Source: DATILI01 sp035476635
GTDB taxonomy: Bacteria; Pseudomonadota; Gammaproteobacteria; Burkholderiales; Burkholderiaceae_C
Length of the DNA stretch: 6,822 nt
Reading direction: 5' to 3'
NCBI GenBank assembly: GCA_035476635.1
Contig: DATILI010000206.1
Coordinates: 1-6,822, forward strand
The translations under genes were made by a program, and so were the position numbers. A model generated the notes under the pieces. The model searched no databases. It saw only the letters and a list, made by a program, of their open reading frames with translations, and was not told the origin of the DNA. This document shows positions 1-5,067 of this stretch, piece after piece (within the stretch, counting starts at the first letter, position 1; each line of letters opens with the position of its first letter).

Positions 1-77
1 ACCGCAAGCCGCATCCCCGCGGCGGCGCTCCAGCAGGCTGCGCACAGGCCGACCTGACATCACGGACCTGATCACGC

Positions 78-824
78 ATGAACCTCCTGGCTTTTGACAC
101 CAGCACCGAATCCATGTCGATTGCACTTGGGTGCGGGCCCCAACTGTGGGAGCACACGGGCGCGGGTGGCGCACAGGCTTCGGCCACGCTGATTCCGGCC
201 ATCCAAGCGCTGATGGCCCAGGCTGGCCTGGCGTTCGCGGACCTGGATGCCATCGCCTTTGGCAGCGGGCCGGGCTCTTTCACCGGCCTGCGCACCGCGT
301 GTTCCGTGGCCCAGGGCCTGGCCTTCGGCGCCAGTGCCACCTTCCAGCCCGGCGCCAGTGCCGAGTGCAGCGTGCCGGTGCTGCCGGTCGACACCCTCCT
401 CGCGATCGCGGAGGAAGCGCGGCACCAGCATGGCGTGCACCGCGTGGTGGCGCTGCTGGACGCGCGCATGGACGAGATCTACGTGGCTGACTATGTTTTT
501 GAGCGTGGCCAATGGTCACAGCAGGAAGACTTCCGCTTGGTCCGGCCGGAAGCCCTGGCATTGCCCCCGGGATGGACACTCGCCGGCAACGCCATGGCCG
601 TGTACGGCGCACGGCTGCCGCCGGCCGCACCAGGCCTTGCGCATCTGCACACGTTGCCGACGGCGGCCGCCATGCTCCGCCTGGCGCCGGCCTTGCTCGC
701 GGCCGGCCTGGGTTTGCCCGCCGATCAGGCCCTGCCGCGCTACATTCGGGATAAAGTTGCCAAAACCACCGACGAGCGTGCCGCCGAAAAGGCAGCCGCC
801 TTACAAACGCTGAAGACTCCATGA
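78..824 (+). CDS. tsaB: tRNA threonylcarbamoyladenosine biosynthesis protein TsaB
   Basis: This 248-residue protein is TsaB, the non-catalytic ASKHA-fold partner that dimerises with TsaD, the enzyme that transfers threonylcarbamoyl to A37 of ANN-decoding tRNAs in the cytoplasm (t6A synthesis). Seen in the sequence: the N-terminal strand LAFDTSTES (residues 4-12), the family signature GSGPGSFTGLR (62-72), VLPVDTLLA (101-109), DARMDEIYVADY (128-139) and the C-terminal P-RYIRDKVA block (220-228). Length is slightly above the usual 220-240; the excess is near residues 84-99, where a short in-frame repeat (GASA twice) sits between GLAFG and the next conserved strand. The ATG at 78 is chosen because the conserved core strand begins at residue 3; no strong Shine-Dalgarno is visible. 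It heads a tight cluster with rimI and a uracil-DNA glycosylase. The family call is secure. Confidence 0.96.
   Translation: MNLLAFDTSTESMSIALGCGPQLWEHTGAGGAQASATLIPAIQALMAQAGLAFADLDAIAFGSGPGSFTGLRTACSVAQGLAFGASATFQPGASAECSVPVLPVDTLLAIAEEARHQHGVHRVVALLDARMDEIYVADYVFERGQWSQQEDFRLVRPEALALPPGWTLAGNAMAVYGARLPPAAPGLAHLHTLPTAAAMLRLAPALLAAGLGLPADQALPRYIRDKVAKTTDERAAEKAAALQTLKTP
327..362 (+). repeat. 12-bp direct repeat inside tsaB
   Basis: The 12-mer GGCGCCAGTGCC occurs at 327-338 and again at 351-362, exactly 24 bp apart, so the reading frame is kept. It encodes GASA at residues 84-87 and 92-95. It lies where typical TsaB proteins run straight from GLAFG into the PV-PVSSL strand, so it looks like the remnant of a 24-bp tandem duplication that lengthened a surface loop. 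The second halves of the two units no longer match. Confidence 0.6.
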
Positions 825-847
825 GCACCGCCCGGGTTACCCAATGA
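821..847 (+). other. Eight-codon mini-ORF bridging tsaB and rimI
   Basis: An ATG at 821 overlaps the tsaB stop as ATGA. It opens a frame encoding MSTARVTQ that ends at a TGA (845-847), which itself overlaps the rimI start codon (844) as a second ATGA. rimI has no convincing Shine-Dalgarno of its own in the 19-nt gap. Seen: the two overlaps and the open frame. Inferred: ribosomes ending tsaB could re-initiate here and again at rimI, coupling translation of the two genes. It could equally be a chance arrangement. Confidence 0.3.
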
Positions 848-1311
848 GCGCTGTCCTGAAGACCCTGGAAGCCCAATTCGAGCCCTTGACCGCGCTCTGG
901 CTCGACCGCATCCTGCCCATCGAGCAGGCGGCCTACGCCCATCCCTGGTCGCGCAACAACTTCACCGACTCGCTCAAGTCCGGCTACCAGGCGCAACTGC
1001 TGGTGGCGGACGACACCATCCTCGGCTATTTCATCGCCATGAAGGGCGTGGACGAGGTGCACCTGCTCAATGTCACGGTGGCGCCCGAGCAGCAGGGCCA
1101 GGGCTGGGCGCGCATCATGCTCGACGCGCTGGCGCTGTGGTCCAGCGGCCAGGGCGCACAGTGGCTGTGGCTGGAGGTGCGCAGGAGCAACCTGCGCGCG
1201 CTGCATGTCTATGAGCAGCACGGCTACCGCAGGGTCGGCGAGCGCAAGCAGTACTACCCGGCGGCGGACGGCCAGCGCGAGGACGCCGTGATCATGAGCC
1301 TCAGGCTGTAG
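844..1311 (+). CDS. rimI: Ribosomal protein S18-alanine N-acetyltransferase RimI
   Basis: This 155-residue GNAT-fold acetyltransferase is expected to use acetyl-CoA to acetylate the N-terminal alanine of ribosomal protein S18. Visible features: HPWS near the N-terminus (33-36), typical of RimI; the acetyl-CoA-binding motif A, VAPEQQGQGWARIML (79-93), with the QxxGxG-like pyrophosphate loop; LEVRRSN (110-116), whose Glu111 matches the catalytic glutamate of the family; and ALHVYEQHGYRRVGERKQYY (119-138), holding the conserved tyrosines of motif B. Length is normal (about 150). It starts 19 nt after tsaB, the usual partner in proteobacteria, and ends 8 nt before the glycosylase. The start is supported by a mini-ORF that stops across the ATG. 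RimI proteins can be confused with other GNATs, but the motifs and the tsaB neighbour make the call firm. Confidence 0.94.
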   Translation: MSAVLKTLEAQFEPLTALWLDRILPIEQAAYAHPWSRNNFTDSLKSGYQAQLLVADDTILGYFIAMKGVDEVHLLNVTVAPEQQGQGWARIMLDALALWSSGQGAQWLWLEVRRSNLRALHVYEQHGYRRVGERKQYYPAADGQREDAVIMSLRL

Positions 1312-1319
1312 GCGACACC

Positions 1320-2195
1320 ATGGCACTTGATCTGGACCGGCGCCAGCGCGCCATGCTGCAGGAAATGAACGTGCGCGTCTGGTGGCCCGACGCGCCGCTG
1401 GAAGTGGCCGTGCCAACGCCTGCGCCCGCTGCCGAAATTGCAATGCCGCAAACGGCTGGCGCGCCCGAAAGGCAGGCCACCGCCTCACCGCGCGTGGTGC
1501 CGCAGGAGGCGCAGCAAGCCCCCGCTGTTCAGGTGCGCCGCGCGGATGTCGAAAGCATGGACTGGCCCGCCTTGCAAGACGCGGTGGCAGGCTGCCAGGC
1601 CTGCAAGCTCTGCACCAGCCGCAAGAACACCGTCTTCGGTGTCGGCCACGGGCCGGCCGGGCCTGCGCTGCCCCCGCGTGTGGACTGGCTGGTGGTCGGT
1701 GAGGCGCCCGGCGAAAACGAGGACATCCAGGGCGAGCCCTTCGTCGGCCAGGCCGGCAAGCTCCTGGACAACATGCTCAGATCGATCGGCCTGGACCGCC
1801 AGGGCACAAGTGGCGCGGGCGTGTTCATCACCAACGTGCTCAAGTGTCGCCCGCCGGGCAACCGCAATCCGGAGCCCGACGAGATTGCGCAGTGCGAGCC
1901 CTTCCTCAAGCGCCAGATCGAGTTGCTGCAACCCAGGATCATCCTGGCCGTGGGGCGCTTCGCGGTGCAATCGCTGCTGCAAGGCAGCGTGCCCGATGTG
2001 CAAAGCACGCCCCTGGGCAAACTGCGCGGCAAGGTCTATCGCTACCACGGCGTACCCGTGGTCGTGAGCTATCACCCGGCCTACTTGCTGCGCAGCCTGC
2101 CGGACAAGGCCAAGGCCTGGGCCGACCTGTGCCTGGCGCTGGATGTGATGCAAAAAGTCTCGCAGGCCGCGCCGGCGTCCTCAATCCCGCTCTAA
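1320..2195 (+). CDS. udg: Family 4 (iron-sulfur) uracil-DNA glycosylase with N-terminal extension
   Basis: This 291-residue protein excises uracil from DNA, starting base-excision repair. The catalytic domain spans about residues 83-280. It shows the [4Fe-4S] cysteines C92-x2-C95, C176 and C192 (spaced x15, as in family 4), the active-site motif GEAPGENED (127-135) followed by GEPFVGQAGKLLD (138-150), NVLKCRPPGNRNP (172-184) and the second active-site motif SYHPAYLLR (250-258) with His252. An additional cysteine, C98, lies where the Thermotoga enzyme has histidine. Family 4 enzymes are usually about 190-220 residues. Here about 75 residues precede the domain: a charged, amphipathic N-terminal segment (RRQRAMLQEMNVRVWW, 7-22), then a Pro/Ala/Gln-rich linker (about 24-75) that is probably disordered. 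The ATG at 1320 is 8 nt after rimI and keeps this segment. The enzyme family is clear; the role of the extension is unknown. Confidence 0.93.
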   Translation: MALDLDRRQRAMLQEMNVRVWWPDAPLEVAVPTPAPAAEIAMPQTAGAPERQATASPRVVPQEAQQAPAVQVRRADVESMDWPALQDAVAGCQACKLCTSRKNTVFGVGHGPAGPALPPRVDWLVVGEAPGENEDIQGEPFVGQAGKLLDNMLRSIGLDRQGTSGAGVFITNVLKCRPPGNRNPEPDEIAQCEPFLKRQIELLQPRIILAVGRFAVQSLLQGSVPDVQSTPLGKLRGKVYRYHGVPVVVSYHPAYLLRSLPDKAKAWADLCLALDVMQKVSQAAPASSIPL

Positions 2196-2204
2196 CCCGC
2201 TCTA
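2186..2204. repeat. 9-bp tandem repeat at convergent gene ends
   Basis: CCCGCTCTA occurs at 2186-2194 and 2196-2204, ten bases apart. The first copy contributes the TAA stop of the glycosylase (2193-2195). The second copy supplies, on the reverse strand, the TAG stop of the transporter (2202-2204). No T-tract terminator hairpin is visible in the 6-bp gap, so the two convergent transcripts probably overlap at their 3' ends. Confidence 0.55.
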
Positions 2205-3077
2205 GCGCCGGGGCAACAGCACGGACGCGATCGCCACCATCATCAGCACCACGGCGGCCCAGTCCTGCCAGTGCAGCACTTCGCCTAGCCACAGCGCGCC
2301 GCTGAACAAGCCCAGCACGGGAATGAACATCACGCTCAGGGTGGACGCCACCGGCGGCAGGTTGCGCGCCAGCGAGAACCAGGCGGCATGCGCGAAGCCG
2401 AAGATCACCACCGCATTGAAGATGATGGCACCCCAAGTCACGGCGGATGGCGCCTTCCATTGCGCGTGTTCGAACACGGAAGAGATCACGGTGAGCACGC
2501 CCGAGGTCAGCACGGTCATCCAGAACGAAATGGCCAGCGTGGGCACCGGTATCGTCGTGCGCCGGATCATGTGCGTCCCCACGGCCCAGATGGCCGCGGC
2601 GGTGAGCGCCAGCAAAACCCCCAGCGGTCGGCCCGAGAGATTGGTCAGCTCATGCCACAGCAGCAACACCACGCCCAGCGCCGCGGCCGCCACGCCGGCC
2701 CAGGCCCGGGGTGCCAGCTTGATGCCGAAATACACGGCACCCAGCAGCGCCGAGAAGATCGGCATGGTGTAGCCCAGGATCGCAGCGCGCCCGCTGGACA
2801 GCGACTTGACCGCGATGATGATCAGGCTGTGCCAGATCAGCATGTTGGCCAGCGTGAGCCAGAACAGTTCGCGCCAGTGTTCGCGCGGGATGCGAAACGG
2901 CACCTTGAGGACCACCAGCGCCAGGCCCAGCACCGGCACGCCCAGGATCAAGGACATCGCGCGAAATGTCAGCGGCGGAAAATCGCTCACGCCCGACTTC
3001 ATGATCGGCCAGTTGATGCCCCAGGCGATGGTGAGAAGAACCAGGAGAACGAGTTGTTGTCGCGACAGGGCTTGCAT
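2202..3077 (-). CDS. DMT-superfamily (EamA domain) membrane transporter
   Basis: This 291-residue inner-membrane protein has the ten-helix, two-repeat EamA/RhaT-like layout of the drug/metabolite transporter superfamily. Hydrophobic segments fall near residues 8-26, 36-57, 71-90, 96-117, 125-142, 151-169, 182-200, 213-236, 243-262 and 270-288. The start IAWGINWPIMKSG (17-29), the basic segment after helix 2, and FIPVLGLFSGALWLGE (251-266) in helix 9 are typical of EamA proteins. The start at 3077 is preferred over an upstream ATG at 3143, because the extra 22 residues are polar, unlike the family, and run into the palindromic intergenic element. The Shine-Dalgarno is weak. Substrate cannot be read from the sequence; relatives export amino acids or metabolites. 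It stands alone on the reverse strand, converging on the glycosylase gene and divergent from pyrF. Confidence 0.9.
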   Translation of the reverse strand: MQALSRQQLVLLVLLTIAWGINWPIMKSGVSDFPPLTFRAMSLILGVPVLGLALVVLKVPFRIPREHWRELFWLTLANMLIWHSLIIIAVKSLSSGRAAILGYTMPIFSALLGAVYFGIKLAPRAWAGVAAAALGVVLLLWHELTNLSGRPLGVLLALTAAAIWAVGTHMIRRTTIPVPTLAISFWMTVLTSGVLTVISSVFEHAQWKAPSAVTWGAIIFNAVVIFGFAHAAWFSLARNLPPVASTLSVMFIPVLGLFSGALWLGEVLHWQDWAAVVLMMVAIASVLLPRR

Positions 3078-3111
3078 GGCGGCGCATTGTCCGGGAAGTT
3101 GAATGCCCCCG

Positions 3112-3203
3112 GGCGACGCCTGGATGGCCCCCACGCTTGCCACTGCGTGGCTGTGCTGCCCCCAAGGGGGCCGCAGGCGTCTTGGGGCGGCCCGGCGACG
3201 CCT
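3112..3203. repeat. Palindrome-rich intergenic element flanked by 10-bp direct repeats
   Basis: The sequence GGCGACGCCT occurs at 3112-3121 and 3194-3203, bracketing 72 bp of strongly structured DNA. Inside are several inverted repeats, some mutually exclusive: CCACGC/GCGTGG (3131-3136 with 3145-3150), CCCCAAG/CTTGGGG (3160-3166 with 3181-3187), GGGCCGC/GCGGCCC (3168-3174 with 3187-3193) and AGGCGTC/GACGCCT (3175-3181 with 3197-3203). From memory, similar GC-rich blocks with CCCCCAAGGGGGCCGC and CTTGGGGCGGCCCGGCG recur between genes in Comamonadaceae, so this is probably one copy of a dispersed REP-like family. It fills most of the divergent gap between the transporter and pyrF, so it could affect transcript ends or promoters. 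The dispersed-family claim needs a genome search. Confidence 0.55.
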
Positions 3204-3208
3204 AAAAT
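3182..3208 (+). promoter_or_regulatory. Possible pyrF promoter (leaderless arrangement)
   Basis: TAAAAT at 3203-3208 resembles a sigma-70 -10 box and ends 7 nt before the pyrF ATG at 3216. A poor -35 candidate, TTGGGG (3182-3187), lies 15 bp upstream, within the palindromic element. If used, transcription would begin at or next to the start codon, which fits the absence of any Shine-Dalgarno before pyrF. The -35 match is weak and the spacing short, so this is tentative. Confidence 0.35.
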
Positions 3209-3215
3209 TGCACCC

Positions 3216-4040
3216 ATGACGTTTCTAGACATGCTGCGCGGCGCCGAGCGCCAAAACGGTTCGATGCTGTGCGTGGGGCTGGACCCCGAACCCACGCGGT
3301 TTCCGGCCAAACTCAAGGGCGATGCCAACAAGATCTACGACTTTTGCGCAAGAATCGTCGATGCCACAGCCGAACTGGTGATCGCGTTCAAGCCGCAGAT
3401 CGCCTACTTTTCCGCCCATCGCGCCGAGGGCCAGCTGGAGCGGCTGATGGAGCACATGCGCCGGGTTGCGCCCCAGGTTCCCATCATCCTGGACGCCAAG
3501 CGCGGCGACATCGGCTCCACCGCCGAGCAGTACGCCAAGGAGGCGTTCGAGCGCTACGGTGCCGACGCCGTGACACTCTCGCCGTTCATGGGCTTTGATT
3601 CCGTGGAGCCGTACCTGAAGTTCGAGGGCAAGGGCGCCTTCCTGTTGTGCCGCACCTCCAACCCCGGCGGCGACGACCTGCAAAACCAGCGCCTGTCCTC
3701 CGTGCCCGGCGAGCCGCTGCTCTACGAGCACGTGGCCCGGTTGGCGCAAGGACCGTGGAACCTCAATGGCCAGCTCGGCCTGGTGGTAGGCGCCACCTAT
3801 CCGGCAGAGATCGAGCGCGTGCGCGCACTCGCACCCACCGTGCCGCTGCTGATCCCCGGCGTCGGTGCGCAGGGCGGCGATGCGGTCGCCACCGTCAAGG
3901 CCGGCTGGCGCGCCAATGCGCCGATCGTGGTGAGTTCGTCGCGCGCCATCCTGTATGCCTCTTCCGGCGAGGATTTCGCCGAGGCGGCCAAGCGTGAAGC
4001 GCTGCGCGCGCGCGACCTGCTGCAAGCCGCCCGGGCGTAG
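3216..4040 (+). CDS. pyrF: Orotidine 5'-phosphate decarboxylase (long type)
   Basis: This 274-residue TIM-barrel enzyme catalyses the last step of de novo UMP synthesis, decarboxylating OMP in the cytoplasm. Visible motifs: LCVGLDPEPTRFP (18-30), where the first barrel strand carries the substrate-binding Asp; IAFKPQIAYF (56-65), with Lys59; the catalytic DAKRGDIGSTA (93-103), where Asp93, Lys95 and Asp98 match the conserved D-x-K-x-x-D; LSPFMGFDSVEPYL, then LCRTSNPGG in the middle; and LLIPGVGAQGGD near the C-terminus, the phosphate-binding region. Length and the DAKRGDIGSTA form are those of the longer group found in many betaproteobacteria and actinobacteria, not the roughly 240-residue E. 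coli type. The ATG at 3216 is chosen because the conserved LDMLRGAE start follows directly. No other pyrimidine genes are adjacent. Confidence 0.97.
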   Translation: MTFLDMLRGAERQNGSMLCVGLDPEPTRFPAKLKGDANKIYDFCARIVDATAELVIAFKPQIAYFSAHRAEGQLERLMEHMRRVAPQVPIILDAKRGDIGSTAEQYAKEAFERYGADAVTLSPFMGFDSVEPYLKFEGKGAFLLCRTSNPGGDDLQNQRLSSVPGEPLLYEHVARLAQGPWNLNGQLGLVVGATYPAEIERVRALAPTVPLLIPGVGAQGGDAVATVKAGWRANAPIVVSSSRAILYASSGEDFAEAAKREALRARDLLQAARA

Positions 4041-4081
4041 TCCCGTTCCGGCACGGGCATCCCCAGCGCGCAGCCGCCGCC

Positions 4082-4972
4082 ATGCAACTCAAATGGTTGG
4101 AAGACTTCATCGCGCTGGCGCAAACGCACAGCTTCACCCGGGCAGCCGAGCTGCGCCATGTCACGCACCCGGCATTCGGCCGCCGCATCAAGGCGCTGGA
4201 GTCATGGGCCGGCACGCCTTTGGTCGAGCGTGGCAGCGGCCCGGTGCGCCTGAGCGCAGCCGGCGAAAACTTTCTGGAGACCGCGCAGCAAATGGTGCGC
4301 AGCCTGGACAGCTCACGCGAGGAGCTGCGCAGCGTGGTGGGGCGCCAGGCCCGCACGGTGACCTTGACCACCGGCCGCACGCTGGCACGCACCCTGGTGG
4401 CCGACTGGCTGGTGCGCTTGCGCCCGGTGCTGCGCGACGGCGAGATACGCATCCTGACGCGCGCCCTGGCCGAAACCATTTTGCTGCTGGAGCGCAATGA
4501 GGCGGACTTCTCGCTGATCTACCACCACCCGGCACTGGCCTTGCGGCTCGATGCGCGCCAGTTCAGCCATTTGACGCTGGCGTCCGACAAGCTGGTGCCG
4601 GTGGCGCGCGCCGACGCACAAGGCCGGCCGCTGCACGCCTTTGGCGCCAAACCCACGCCCTACCTCGCCTATGCCCACAGCCTGGCGTTGGGTCGACTGG
4701 TGGAAGACCACTTGTCGCAAAACCCGCTGGCGCCCAGCCTGCAGCGCCGCGTCGAATGCGATTCGGCCGACGCGCTCTACGAGTACGTGCTCAAGGGGCT
4801 GGGTGTAGCCTGGCTGCCCTGGTCCATGGTGCATGCGGACTGCAAGTCGGGCCGGCTCGCGGTGGCCGGCGACAAGCGCATGGAGGTGCGCTTCGATGTG
4901 CGCCTGTACCGACCCAAGCGGCGCCTGAGCCCGTTGGCGGAAAGCGTCTGGCACGCATTCGTCAGCCGCTAG
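4082..4972 (+). CDS. LysR-family transcriptional regulator, HypT/YjiE-like
   Basis: This 296-residue DNA-binding regulator has the normal LysR layout. The N-terminal winged helix-turn-helix covers about residues 3-62, with SFTRAAELRHVTHPAFGRRI (17-36) as helix-turn-helix and LVERGSGPVRLSAAGENFL (47-65) as wing. A linker helix (66-88) and a periplasmic-binding-protein-like effector domain (about 92-290) follow. THPAFGRRIKALE instead of the usual SQPAVS form, and the C-terminal LGVAWLPWSMV (240-250) and RLSPLAESVW (281-290), resemble E. coli HypT (YjiE), a hypochlorite-responsive regulator. However, the three methionines whose oxidation activates HypT appear replaced here (Leu113, Leu203 and Ala229 by my alignment from memory), so a different signal is likely. 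It is co-directional with the downstream binding-protein and deacylase genes (95-bp gap) and may regulate them. Two cysteines (226, 254) lie in the effector domain. Confidence 0.92.
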   Translation: MQLKWLEDFIALAQTHSFTRAAELRHVTHPAFGRRIKALESWAGTPLVERGSGPVRLSAAGENFLETAQQMVRSLDSSREELRSVVGRQARTVTLTTGRTLARTLVADWLVRLRPVLRDGEIRILTRALAETILLLERNEADFSLIYHHPALALRLDARQFSHLTLASDKLVPVARADAQGRPLHAFGAKPTPYLAYAHSLALGRLVEDHLSQNPLAPSLQRRVECDSADALYEYVLKGLGVAWLPWSMVHADCKSGRLAVAGDKRMEVRFDVRLYRPKRRLSPLAESVWHAFVSR

Positions 4973-4978
4973 GTCCTG

Positions 4979-5000
4979 AAAAGCACGTCCTTGTGCTGTT
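4979..5000. promoter_or_regulatory. Imperfect palindrome between the LysR gene and the binding-protein gene
   Basis: AGCAC at 4982-4986 and GTGCT at 4993-4997 form an inverted repeat around six bases, extended by AA/TT at the ends after one mismatch. It begins just after the regulator stop codon. It could be an operator for the LysR protein or a weak terminator hairpin (followed only by GTTT). It does not contain a clean T-N11-A LysR box, so assignment is uncertain. Confidence 0.25.
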
Positions 5001-5067
5001 TCGGCACCAACAGGGCAGCGCAGCTTTCGCAAAATTCGATGTACCCCACACCCGAGGATTTGATGCC

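Noticed and set aside
1..77. Tail of an upstream gene before tsaB
   Set aside because: All three forward frames are open here, with stops at 55-57, 69-71 and 105-107, and none shows a recognisable C-terminal motif. The stretch is too short to assign.
280..1488. A 402-codon reverse-strand open frame across tsaB, rimI and the start of the glycosylase gene
   Set aside because: It is antisense to three clearly recognised genes, its translation is Arg/Ala/Pro/His-rich with no family motif, and long spurious frames are expected at this GC content.
3078..3143. Upstream ATG at 3143 as the transporter start
   Set aside because: The added 22 residues are not typical of EamA proteins and the segment enters the structured intergenic element; the ATG at 3077 gives a normal family N-terminus.
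2388..3215. N-terminal extension of the pyrF frame by 276 codons
   Set aside because: It is antisense to the membrane transporter, its translation is low-complexity Gln/Arg/His-rich, and the conserved decarboxylase begins at 3216.
4042..4057. CCCGT/ACGGG hairpin after pyrF as a terminator
   Set aside because: The stem is only 5 bp with a 6-nt loop and no following T-tract, so it does not meet the pattern of an intrinsic terminator.
4756..5067. Longer start for the binding protein inside the LysR gene
   Set aside because: It overlaps the regulator out of frame and would bury the obvious signal peptide, which starts at 5068 behind a GAGG ribosome site.
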